This document shows positions 1-6,152 of a stretch of DNA of 16,652 nucleotides, one piece after another. The notes below the pieces were generated by a model, which saw only the letters and a program-made list of their open reading frames with translations, did no database searches and was not told where the DNA came from. The stretch covers positions 1-16,652 of the forward strand of contig JBKOWZ010000146.1 of NCBI GenBank assembly GCA_046724665.1. Reading direction: 5' to 3'. The first letter of the stretch is position 1; each line of letters begins with the position of its first letter. The stretch is from Actinocrinis sp046724665 (GTDB lineage Bacteria; Actinomycetota; Actinomycetes; Streptomycetales; Catenulisporaceae). The position numbers and the translations under genes are program-made.

Positions 1-79
1 CGGTAGCCCTGGGTAACCGCCCAGTCCTGATTCGCTACTTCGGAACGGTCGTACGCGGGGCCCGCCGCGGACAAGTCCA

Positions 80-871
80 GTGATTAGCAGCGTAACCGGG
101 ACACCCGGGCAGGAGTTGGACTCGGGTGTGAACCTGCCTGCTGAGAGCACACAGACCCCTGTCAAGGCAAGCCCATCGGCCGCCCCGTCCGCCAGCGTGT
201 CGGGAAACACGGCACGAACTGGCCAGATCCGCGAGTCCGCCGCAGTTCCGCCGCCGCCCGCCGAGGACCCGCTCGGCCTGCTCGCCGCAGCCCTCGAATA
301 CATCGAGGACCGGCACTGGGAGGTCGTGCTCGGCACCTGCGCCCAGCCCGGCGAGACCGGCTGGTCCTGCTCGTGCGGGAACGCGGCCTGCACGGCGGCC
401 GGCGCGCATCCGACGCACCGCGACTGGCACCGGCGGATCAGCGGCCAGCCGAGCAAGGCGCACGAGTGGTGGTCCGCCGCGCCGGCCGCGTCGGTGCTGC
501 TGCCCACCGGCCGGACGTTCGACGTACTGGAGACCTCCGAGGCGGCCGGCTGCCTCGGGCTGGCCCGGATGGAGCGCGCCGGGGTCGGCGTCGGGCCGGT
601 GGCGGTGATCCCGAGCCGGCGGATGTACTTCTTCGTGCTGCCGAACGCCCGCGTCAAGGCGCAGAAGCTGCTGACCGGACTCGGCTGGAGCAGCTCGCGG
701 CTCGACCTGGTCTGCCGCGGCGCCGGCGACTACATCGTCGCGCCGCCCTCCCGGCTCGGCGCGCTCGGCCGGGCGCAGTGGGTGCGCCGGCCGTCCGAGA
801 CGAACCGCTGGCTGCCGGACGCGGAGGAGCTGCTGCCGGCGCTGGCGTACGCGTGCGGCGCGCACCGCTGA
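80..871 (+). CDS. Bifunctional primase/polymerase (prim-pol) N-terminal-domain-like protein, stand-alone
   Basis: A 263-residue protein resembling the short prim-pol-like proteins common in streptomycetes. Residues 1-65 are a Ser/Ala/Pro-rich, probably disordered tail; the domain starts near residue 66. A Cys/His cluster (C97, C99, C104, H110, in the CSCGNAACTAAGAHPTHRDW stretch) fits the family's zinc-like motif. FDVLE at 147-151 sits where active prim-pols carry a DxD pair, RMYFF at 181-185 replaces the usual His-containing motif, and LDLVCRGAGDYIVAPPS at 208-224 matches the third motif. Catalysis is therefore doubtful; a nucleic-acid-binding or regulatory role is inference. The start is GTG 80, the first possible one after an in-frame stop at 14-16. 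GTG 128, with AGGAG at 111-115, is an alternative. The gene converges on ideR. The 79 bases before it show nothing recognisable. Confidence 0.8.
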   Translation: MISSVTGTPGQELDSGVNLPAESTQTPVKASPSAAPSASVSGNTARTGQIRESAAVPPPPAEDPLGLLAAALEYIEDRHWEVVLGTCAQPGETGWSCSCGNAACTAAGAHPTHRDWHRRISGQPSKAHEWWSAAPAASVLLPTGRTFDVLETSEAAGCLGLARMERAGVGVGPVAVIPSRRMYFFVLPNARVKAQKLLTGLGWSSSRLDLVCRGAGDYIVAPPSRLGALGRAQWVRRPSETNRWLPDAEELLPALAYACGAHR

Positions 872-884
872 GGGCGGCTCAGCG
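866..884. terminator. Bidirectional hairpin shared by two convergent genes
   Basis: A perfect 7-bp stem (CGCTGAG / CTCAGCG) with a 5-base loop GGCGG. The TGA stop of the prim-pol-like gene (869-871) lies in the left arm and the TGA stop of ideR (879-881, minus strand) overlaps the right arm, so the same hairpin can form at the end of both transcripts. There is no T-run, as is common in high-GC actinomycetes. Terminator function is inferred. Confidence 0.55.
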
Positions 885-1580
885 CCCTTCGACGAAGACG
901 TGCGTGGCGAGTTCCGGGTCGAGTTCGGTGGCCTCGCCGCCGGAGGAGATCTGCACGCCGCCGACCACCGGGGCGATTTGCAGCGCCGCCCCGGGCCGCA
1001 GCCCGACCCGGCGCAGCCGGTGCATGACCTCGGGGTCGGTCTGCACCGGCTCGCCGATCCGGCGCACCACGACCACCGCGTGCTCGCCGACCGGCAGCGC
1101 CTCGGCGACCTCGCGCAGTGACTTCAGGCCGCCCTCGCGGAACTCGGGCGCGCTGAGCGACGCGTCCAGTTCCGCCAGGCCGGGGATCGGGTTGCCGTAC
1201 GGCGAGACGGTCGGGTTGTCCAGCAGCTTGAGCACGCGCCGCTCCACGGTCTCGCTCATCACGTGCTCCCAGCGGCAGGCCTCCTCGTGCACCTCGTCCC
1301 ATTCCAGGCCGATGACGTCCACGAGGAGCCGCTCGGCCAGGCGGTGCTTGCGCATGACCCTGGTGGCGTGCGCGCGGCCCGAGTCGGACAGTTGGAGGTG
1401 CCGGTCGCCCTCGACGGTCAGCAGCCCGTCGCGTGCCATCCGGGCCACCGTCTGGCTCACCGTGGGACCGCTCTGCCCGAGCCGCTCGGCGATGCGCGCG
1501 CGCAGCGGGACGATCCCTTCCTCTTCCAGTTCGAAGATGGTCCGCAGATACATCTCCGTGGTGTCGATCAGGTCGCTCAC
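879..1580 (-). CDS. ideR: Iron-dependent transcriptional repressor, IdeR/DtxR family
   Basis: A 233-residue metal-activated repressor that, in this family, binds 19-bp iron boxes when loaded with Fe2+ and controls siderophore, uptake and storage genes. Residues 1-73 form the winged helix (LRARIAERL...SGPTVSQTVARM), 74-140 the metal-binding and dimerisation domain, and about 155-233 the SH3-like domain. Known metal ligands are visible: M10, C102, E105 and H106 for one site; H79, E83, H98 plus the SH3-domain pair E177/Q180 for the other. All are intact, so it should be functional. GTG 1580 is preceded by GGAG (1588-1591) at 7 bases. Iron preference over Mn2+ (MntR) is supported by the SH3 domain and by C102. 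It lies 92 bp downstream of pdxH on the same strand. Confidence 0.93.
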   Translation of the reverse strand: MSDLIDTTEMYLRTIFELEEEGIVPLRARIAERLGQSGPTVSQTVARMARDGLLTVEGDRHLQLSDSGRAHATRVMRKHRLAERLLVDVIGLEWDEVHEEACRWEHVMSETVERRVLKLLDNPTVSPYGNPIPGLAELDASLSAPEFREGGLKSLREVAEALPVGEHAVVVVRRIGEPVQTDPEVMHRLRRVGLRPGAALQIAPVVGGVQISSGGEATELDPELATHVFVEGR

Positions 1581-1672
1581 GCTCAGGCTCCGGCCTGTGA
1601 GAACAAATGCTTGCCGCTCAATTGTGACTCACCCGGGCCGATTCGGGCGCGGATGATGCGCGCGGGCCGGAA

Positions 1673-2335
1673 TCAAGGGCTGAGCCGCTCCAACCGCCAC
1701 GAATCCCCGTCTCGCACGTAGCGCAGCCGGTCGTGCAGCCGGCTCGGCCGCCCCTGCCAGAACTCCACCGTCCGCGGCGCGAGCACCAGCCCGCCCCAGT
1801 GCGGCGGCCGGGGCACCGCGTCCGGGAACTCGCGCTCGTAGCGGGCGTACCGCTCGTCGAGCCAGGCGCGGTCCGGGATCGGCTCGGACTGCTCGCTGGC
1901 CCACGCGCCGAGCTGCGCGCCGCGCGGCCGGCTCGCGAAGTAGTCGTCGCTCTCCCGCTGCGGCGACCGCGTCATCTCGCCGGTGACGATCACCTGCCGC
2001 TCCAGCGGGTACCAGGGGAACAGCAGGCACGCGGCCGGATTGGCCGACAGCTCGCGGCCCTTGCGCGAGGCGTAGTTGGTGAAGACGGTGAACCCCTCGG
2101 GGCCGAACCGCTTCAGCAGCACCGTGCGGGCCGAGGGACGGCCCTGCGCGTCGGCGGTGGAAAGCACCGTCGCGTTGGGCTCGAACCATGGCGTGTCCGA
2201 TTTTGGGACGGCATTGTCGAGCTCAGCGAACCAGCGGGCGAATTGGTCGATCGGATCCGCTGTGAGGTCGGTCACCTCGATACCGCGGTCGGCGTACTCG
2301 CGGCGCAGCCGGGTCAGGTCCATGGCTCCCATCAT
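1673..2335 (-). CDS. pdxH: Pyridoxamine/pyridoxine 5'-phosphate oxidase
   Basis: A 220-residue FMN-dependent cytosolic oxidase that converts PNP or PMP to pyridoxal 5'-phosphate using O2. Recognised from the FMN-binding stretch around RPSARTVLLKRFGPEGFTVFTNYASRKG (residues about 67-94), LLFPWYPLERQVIVTGE (104-120), and the C-terminal family signature FWQGRPSRLHDRLRY followed by the ERLSP terminus. The length fits the family. The start is uncertain: ATG 2335, ATG 2332 and ATG 2323 are all in frame and none has a clean Shine-Dalgarno at the normal distance; MDLTRLRREY from 2323 aligns best with typical N-termini. It is divergent from the citrate synthase gene, and a DasR-like palindrome overlaps a possible -10 (TATAGA, 2421-2426, minus strand). 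Confidence 0.93.
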   Translation of the reverse strand: MMGAMDLTRLRREYADRGIEVTDLTADPIDQFARWFAELDNAVPKSDTPWFEPNATVLSTADAQGRPSARTVLLKRFGPEGFTVFTNYASRKGRELSANPAACLLFPWYPLERQVIVTGEMTRSPQRESDDYFASRPRGAQLGAWASEQSEPIPDRAWLDERYARYEREFPDAVPRPPHWGGLVLAPRTVEFWQGRPSRLHDRLRYVRDGDSWRLERLSP

Positions 2336-2417
2336 CCCCGGTCACCGGCCTGTTTCCGAATCCTCGCGACCGCAGGTAAGGGGCACCGCGCCACGGCGCT
2401 CCGCGCATCAGGGACGA

Positions 2418-2429
2418 TGGTCTATACCA
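2418..2429. promoter_or_regulatory. Putative DasR-type operator (dre-like)
   Basis: TGGTCTATACCA differs by one base from the core TGGTCTAGACCA of the dre consensus known for the GntR-family regulator DasR, and is embedded in a 14-base inverted repeat ATGGT-CTAT-ACCAT (2417-2430). It lies between divergent pdxH and citrate synthase and overlaps a candidate pdxH -10. From memory, DasR control of a citrate synthase gene has been reported in Saccharopolyspora erythraea; its role here is inference. Confidence 0.55.
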
Positions 2430-2511
2430 TTGCCCGGGAAAGCTGGAGTTCCACCGATTTCCGTTCCGAAGTTGTAGCGGTCCAATATAGGTACGCGGCC
2501 CCGCTTGGCGG

Positions 2512-2546
2512 GAACCTCCAAGGAGGATCACCCGTTGACCGGCTGA
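2512..2546 (+). promoter_or_regulatory. Orphan consensus Shine-Dalgarno with a 3-codon ORF in the citrate synthase leader
   Basis: AAGGAGG (2520-2526) is followed 8 bases later by TTG ACC GGC TGA (2535-2546). CCTCC-AA-GGAGG can fold on itself and hide the site. No longer ORF begins at this position. It could be a minimal leader ORF or a ribosome stand-by site upstream of citrate synthase, whose own start lies about 120 bases further on. Function is speculative. Confidence 0.3.
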
Positions 2547-2663
2547 AAGTCACAGAGTGCGAGGGAGCGCTCACCGCCACCCCCTTGCACGGCCCGCTCC
2601 GCCCGCCGGCGCTGCGGACACCACCCCCACGAAGGACGTTCGCCACAGCAAGGGAGCAACAGG

Positions 2664-3767
2664 ATGCCCGACTTCGTACCCGGCCTCGAGGGCGTCGTCG
2701 CCTTCGAGACGGAGATCGCCGAACCCGACAAGGACGGCGGCGCCCTCCGATACCGCGGCGTCGACATCGAGGACCTGGTCGGGCACGTGACCTTCGGCAA
2801 CGTCTGGGGCCTGCTGGTCGATGGGAAGTTCAACCCCGGCCTGCCGCCGGCCGAGCCGTTCCCGATCCCGATCCACTCCGGCGACATCCGGGTGGACGTG
2901 CAGGCCGCGCTGGCGATGCTCGCCCCGGTGTGGGGCCTCAAGCCGCTGCACGACATCTCCGACGCGCAGGCCCGCGACGACCTGGCCCGCGCCGCGGTGA
3001 TGGCGCTGTCCTTCGTGGCGCAGTCGGCCCGCGGGATAGACAAGCCGATGGTGCCGCAGCGGGAGATCGACCGGGCGCAGACCATCGTCGAGCGGTTCAT
3101 GATCCGCTGGCGCGGCGAGCCCGACCCCAAGCACGTCGAGGCGATCGACGCGTACTGGACCTCGGCGGCCGAGCACGGCATGAACGCCTCGACCTTCACC
3201 GCCCGGGTGATCGCCTCGACCGGGGCGGACGTGGCGGCGGCGCTGTCCGGGGCGGTCGGCGCGATGTCCGGCCCGCTGCACGGCGGCGCGCCCTCGCGGG
3301 TGCTGCACATGATCGAGGCGATCGAGCGCGAGGGCGACGCGAAGGCGTACGTCAAGGGCGTGCTCGACCGCGGCGAGCGGCTGATGGGCTTCGGTCACCG
3401 CGTCTACCGGGCCGAGGACCCGCGCGCCCGCGTGCTGCGCCGCACCGCCCGCGAGCTCGGCGCCCCGCGCTTCGAGATCGCGCTGGCGCTTGAGGAGGCG
3501 GCGCTCGAGGAGCTGCGCAACCGGCGCCCCGACCGGGTGCTGGAGACCAACGTCGAGTTCTGGGCGGCCATCGTGCTGGACTTCGCCGAGGTCCCGGCGA
3601 ACATGTTCACCTCGATGTTCACCTGTGCCCGCACGGCCGGCTGGTCGGCGCACATCCTGGAGCAGAAGCGCACCGGCCGGCTGGTGCGCCCGGCGGCCCG
3701 GTACATCGGCCCGGCGCAGCGCAAGGTCCAGGACATCGAGGGCTTCGACACCATGATCGTGCACTGA
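2664..3767 (+). CDS. Citrate synthase 2 (actinobacterial citrate synthase family)
   Basis: A 367-residue cytosolic enzyme of the TCA entry step, condensing acetyl-CoA with oxaloacetate. Family signatures are HGMNAS (H171), SGPLHGGAPSR (H206, matching catalytic His264 of the E. coli enzyme) and GFGHRVYRAEDPR (H245, matching His305). The third catalytic position, Asp in most citrate synthases (NVDF), reads NVEF here (E298). I believe the same Glu occurs in other actinomycete 'citrate synthase 2' proteins, so it may define a subfamily. The sequence is shorter than the roughly 430-residue type I form. ATG 2664 is preceded by AGGGAG (2651-2656) at 7 bases. The gene is monocistronic between a divergent promoter region and a strong terminator. 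A 2-methylcitrate synthase role cannot be excluded. Confidence 0.88.
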   Translation: MPDFVPGLEGVVAFETEIAEPDKDGGALRYRGVDIEDLVGHVTFGNVWGLLVDGKFNPGLPPAEPFPIPIHSGDIRVDVQAALAMLAPVWGLKPLHDISDAQARDDLARAAVMALSFVAQSARGIDKPMVPQREIDRAQTIVERFMIRWRGEPDPKHVEAIDAYWTSAAEHGMNASTFTARVIASTGADVAAALSGAVGAMSGPLHGGAPSRVLHMIEAIEREGDAKAYVKGVLDRGERLMGFGHRVYRAEDPRARVLRRTARELGAPRFEIALALEEAALEELRNRRPDRVLETNVEFWAAIVLDFAEVPANMFTSMFTCARTAGWSAHILEQKRTGRLVRPAARYIGPAQRKVQDIEGFDTMIVH

Positions 3768-3793
3768 TCGAGCACTGACTGAGTACTGATCGC
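3761..3793 (+). repeat. Three 11-bp imperfect tandem repeats across the citrate synthase stop
   Basis: GCACTGATCGA (3761-3771), GCACTGACTGA (3772-3782) and GTACTGATCGC (3783-3793). The first unit contains the citrate synthase TGA. The repeats place additional TGA triplets just downstream. Probably replication slippage at the gene end; no function evident. Confidence 0.6.
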
Positions 3794-3840
3794 CCACCAC
3801 GAGCGATCGCCCCCTGGAGCTCCCTCTCCAGAGCTAGTAA

Positions 3841-3880
3841 CGGCGCCCGGAAATCCCCCGAGACGGGGATCCGGGCGCCG
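3841..3880 (+). terminator. Intrinsic terminator after citrate synthase
   Basis: An 11-bp perfect outer stem (3841-3851 with 3870-3880), a two-base AA bulge, an inner 5-bp stem TCCCC/GGGGA and a 6-base loop, followed by TACGTTT. A second, smaller hairpin CTGGAG-CTCCCT-CTCCAG (3814-3831) precedes it, giving a tandem arrangement. It separates citrate synthase from serC, which then needs its own promoter; TAATCT at 3892-3897 is a possible -10. Confidence 0.85.
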
Positions 3881-4025
3881 TACGTTTCCGGTAATCTCGG
3901 GTTCACGTTCTCGGACGACGACGCCCGGGTCGGGACGCTGCACCAGTCGGTGGCACTTCAGCAGTTGCAGTCCCGTCGGCGCGGACGTGTCGGCGGTTCC
4001 CTTACGATCGCCGGAGGCACGCACC

Positions 4026-5144
4026 GTGTCGGAAATCCAGATCCCCGCCGAGCTCAAGCCCGCCGACGGGCGCTTCGGCTGCGGTCCGTCCAAGGTCCGC
4101 CCCGAGGCCGTCGCCGCGCTGGCGGCGCAGGCCCCGCTGCTGCTCGGCACCTCGCACCGCCAGGCCCCGGTGAAGAACCAGGTGCGGCGGGTGCGCGAGG
4201 GGGTGGCCGAGCTGTTCGGCCGTCCCGAGGGCTACCAGGTCGTCCTGGGCAACGGCGGCTCGACCGCGTTCTGGGACATCGCGGCCTTCGGGCTGATCCG
4301 GCAGAAGTCCCAGCACCTGAGCTTCGGCGAGTTCTCCTCGAAGTTCGCCGCCGCCGCCAAGGCCGCCCCGTGGCTGGCCGAGCCGCAGGTGGTCAAGTCC
4401 GAGCCGGGCACCCACCCGCTGCCGCAGGCCGCCGCGGACGTGGACGTCTACGCGCTGACCCACAACGAGACCTCCACCGGCGTGGCCATGCCGATCAAGC
4501 GGGTCGAGGGCGCGAACGCGGACGCGCTGGTCCTGGTGGACGCGACCTCGGCGGCCGGCGGGCTGCCGGTGGACGTGGCCGAGACGGACGTCTACTACTT
4601 CGCCCCGCAGAAGAACTTCGCCTCGGACGGCGGCCTGTGGGTCGCGCTGTTCTCCCCGGCGGCGCTGGCCCGGGTCGAGGAGATCTCCGGCTCCGGGCGG
4701 TACGTGCCGACCTTCTTCGACCTGCCGACCGCGATCGACAACTCGTCGAAGGACCAGACCTACAACACCCCGGCCATCGCGACGCTGTTCCTGCTGGCCG
4801 AGCAGCTGGACTGGCTGAACGGCAACGGCGGCCTCGACTGGGCCGTGGCCCGCACCGCGGACTCCAGCTCGCGGCTGTACGCCTGGGCGGAGAAGTCCGA
4901 CTACGCGACGCCGTACGTGGCGGACCCGTCGCAGCGTTCGCAGGTGGTCGGCACGATCGACCTGGCCGACTCGATCGACGCGGTCGCGGTCTCCAAGGTG
5001 CTGCGGGCCAACGGGATCGTGGACACCGACGCGTACCGCAAGCTCGGCCGCAACCAGCTGCGCATCGCGATGTTCCCGGCGGTCGAGCCCGCCGACGTCG
5101 AGGCGCTGACCGCCTGCGTGGACTACGTGGTCGAGCGGCTCTGA
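4026..5144 (+). CDS. serC: Phosphoserine aminotransferase
   Basis: A 372-residue PLP-dependent class V aminotransferase that converts 3-phosphohydroxypyruvate and glutamate to phosphoserine in serine synthesis; in many bacteria it also acts in PLP synthesis. Visible features are FGCGPSKVRPE near residue 17-27, GTSHRQAPVK (41-50), GNGGSTAFWD (75-84), THNETSTGV (145-153), VDATSAAGG (171-179) and the PLP lysine in FAPQKNFASDGG (K196). It matches the actinobacterial/archaeal-like SerC form rather than the E. coli form. GTG 4026 is chosen because GGAGG (4013-4017) lies 8 bases upstream; an in-frame GTG at 3987 has no ribosome site. Its position in the same stretch as pdxH, another PLP gene, is noteworthy but the two are not co-transcribed. 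Confidence 0.93.
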   Translation: MSEIQIPAELKPADGRFGCGPSKVRPEAVAALAAQAPLLLGTSHRQAPVKNQVRRVREGVAELFGRPEGYQVVLGNGGSTAFWDIAAFGLIRQKSQHLSFGEFSSKFAAAAKAAPWLAEPQVVKSEPGTHPLPQAAADVDVYALTHNETSTGVAMPIKRVEGANADALVLVDATSAAGGLPVDVAETDVYYFAPQKNFASDGGLWVALFSPAALARVEEISGSGRYVPTFFDLPTAIDNSSKDQTYNTPAIATLFLLAEQLDWLNGNGGLDWAVARTADSSSRLYAWAEKSDYATPYVADPSQRSQVVGTIDLADSIDAVAVSKVLRANGIVDTDAYRKLGRNQLRIAMFPAVEPADVEALTACVDYVVERL

Positions 5145-5154
5145 CACGCTGGAG

Positions 5155-5179
5155 CGCGGCGCGGTGGTGCTCTGCCGCG
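5155..5179. terminator. Weak hairpin between serC and the small membrane protein gene
   Basis: CGCGGC (5155-5160) pairs with GCCGCG (5174-5179) across a 13-base loop, between the serC stop and the convergent small gene. A possible shared terminator. The stem is short and has no T-run. Confidence 0.3.
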
Positions 5180-5269
5180 TCAGCGCTTGAGCAGGGACCC
5201 GATGACGACCAGCGCGATCAGGGCGAGGAAGACCGCGGTGACGATCCTGGTTCTGATGCGCGGGTCCAT
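5180..5269 (-). CDS. 29-residue single-helix membrane protein, unknown function
   Basis: MDPRIRTRIV, then a hydrophobic helix of about 18 residues (TAVFLALIALVVIGSLL) and a KR terminus. The basic N-terminus, single transmembrane helix and positive tail are typical of the tiny conserved membrane proteins found near serC in streptomycetes (recollection, not checked). ATG 5269 has GGGCGG directly upstream, a weak ribosome site. A longer reading upstream to 5425 would overlap the end of thpR and has no membrane or domain features, so the short form is preferred. Function unknown. Confidence 0.55.
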   Translation of the reverse strand: MDPRIRTRIVTAVFLALIALVVIGSLLKR

Positions 5270-5363
5270 CCGCCCAGTGTAGGCAGCACGGTGTAGGCGG
5301 CGTTCGGGTAGGGACTGTTCAGGCAGTCCGTTTGGGCAGGACCCGTTCAGTCGGCTCGATTCT

Positions 5364-5389
5364 GGGCTCTCACCGGCCGGTGAGGGCCC
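5364..5389 (-). terminator. Strong palindrome over the thpR stop codon
   Basis: CTCACCGGCCGGTGAG (5369-5384) is a perfect 16-bp palindrome, extended outward by GGGC/GCCC (5364-5367 and 5386-5389) across one unpaired or wobble position. The thpR stop TGA lies in it. A second hairpin GGACTG-TTCAGG-CAGTCC (5312-5329) follows in the thpR transcription direction. Together they probably end the thpR transcript. Confidence 0.55.
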
Positions 5390-5993
5390 AGCGGCCGATC
5401 CGTTCGTACCGCTTGATCGGGTCATCGACCACGTTGAACAGGTCGATCTCGCCGACCAGCCAGCGCGGGGTGCGAAAGGACGCCATCCGGTCCACGTACG
5501 GCTGGAGGTCCGGCAGACCGCCGGCTCCGCTCGTTCCGCTGCTTGCGCCGAGCAACTCGCCGGGCTTGCCGCCCATCAGCCCCACCAGGCCGTTGGCCGG
5601 ATCGCGTACCCGGGCCAGCGTCAGGTGCGGCCGGAACGGGCGCTCGTCCACCTTGATGTGGCAGCGCCGTGCGACGCTGTTGACCGACTCGGCGAGCCGG
5701 CCGAGCCGGTCACGTTCGCCCTGCACACCGGTCCACAGCGTGCGGCCGCCGAAGTGCCCGCCGCCGGCCAGGGCCAGCTCCATCGGGGTGTTGCGGGCGG
5801 CGGCGCGGCCGAGCCGCTCCTTGAGGTCGTCCAGCGAGTCCTCGGACACCTCACCGAAGAACGCCAGGGTCACGTGCCAGGTCTCCGGGCGGCACCAGCG
5901 CAGCCGGGGGTTGTCGTGCGGCAGTGTGGTCAGCGCGGCGCGCAGCTCCAACACGACGGGGCGCGGCGGGATGACCGCGACGAACAGCCGCAT
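5370..5993 (-). CDS. thpR: RNA 2',3'-cyclic phosphodiesterase (LigT/2H family)
   Basis: A 207-residue member of the 2H phosphoesterase family, which opens 2',3'-cyclic phosphates to 2'-phosphates. The two catalytic HxTx motifs are present: HVTL at residues 40-43 and HLTL at 123-126. The N-terminal MRLFVAV and the FFGEV stretch after motif one are also typical. ATG 5993 has a clear GGAGG (5999-6003) at 5 bases. It lies downstream of an MFS gene on the same strand, but 159 bp and a large inverted repeat separate them. The C-terminal part (residues 150-207), with a Gly/Ser-rich linker and RTPRWLVGEIDLFNVV, is conserved in actinomycete versions. The physiological RNA substrate is unknown. Confidence 0.9.
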   Translation of the reverse strand: MRLFVAVIPPRPVVLELRAALTTLPHDNPRLRWCRPETWHVTLAFFGEVSEDSLDDLKERLGRAAARNTPMELALAGGGHFGGRTLWTGVQGERDRLGRLAESVNSVARRCHIKVDERPFRPHLTLARVRDPANGLVGLMGGKPGELLGASSGTSGAGGLPDLQPYVDRMASFRTPRWLVGEIDLFNVVDDPIKRYERIGRWALTGR

Positions 5994-6014
5994 CCAGACC
6001 TCCGGTCCTGGGCC

Positions 6015-6111
6015 CTCTTCGAACTTATCCGGGACGGCGGCGCAGGGTCGGCCGACGCGCAGTGGCGGTCGAGCCTACAACCGCGTCCAGGTCCCGGTTA
6101 AGTTCGAAGAG
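6015..6111. repeat. Long inverted repeat between the MFS gene and thpR
   Basis: The arms 6015-6035 and 6091-6111 are 21 bases each and complementary except at one position; each arm contains the palindrome TTCGAA. The 55-base centre includes a 10-bp palindrome GTCGGCCGAC (6047-6056). It fills most of the 159-bp gap, ending about 40 bases past the MFS stop and about 20 bases before thpR. It may be a terminator with an unusually large loop, a paired operator or a small mobile-element remnant. Confidence 0.75.
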
Positions 6112-6152
6112 CCGTCAAGAGCTCCGTCGTCGGCGACGGCGCCGTTCGACCA

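Larger units (their letters stand above)
2336..2663. other. Divergent promoter region pdxH / citrate synthase
   Basis: A 328-bp region without a supported gene. It contains the dre-like palindrome (2418-2429), a possible minus-strand -10 TATAGA (2421-2426) for pdxH, and a weak plus-strand promoter candidate TTCCGA (2464-2469) - 16 bp - TATAGG (2486-2491) for citrate synthase. It also holds a consensus Shine-Dalgarno AAGGAGG at 2520-2526 that serves no long ORF. The segment 2420-2500 is visibly more AT-rich than the flanking genes, as expected of a promoter. Confidence 0.6.

Noticed and set aside
1581..1672. Separate ideR promoter in the pdxH-ideR gap
   Set aside because: No -35/-10 pair with acceptable spacing was found; ideR may be read from pdxH or from a promoter I cannot recognise.
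1733..3493. 586-codon open frame on the plus strand
   Set aside because: It runs antisense through pdxH and out of frame through citrate synthase; its Arg/Pro/Ala-rich translation is typical of high-GC shadow frames and has no ribosome site.
3881..4025. Possible riboswitch or serine leader before serC
   Set aside because: No aptamer-like conserved stem set, no leader peptide with serine codons and no terminator/antiterminator pair was visible; only the upstream citrate synthase terminator is convincing.
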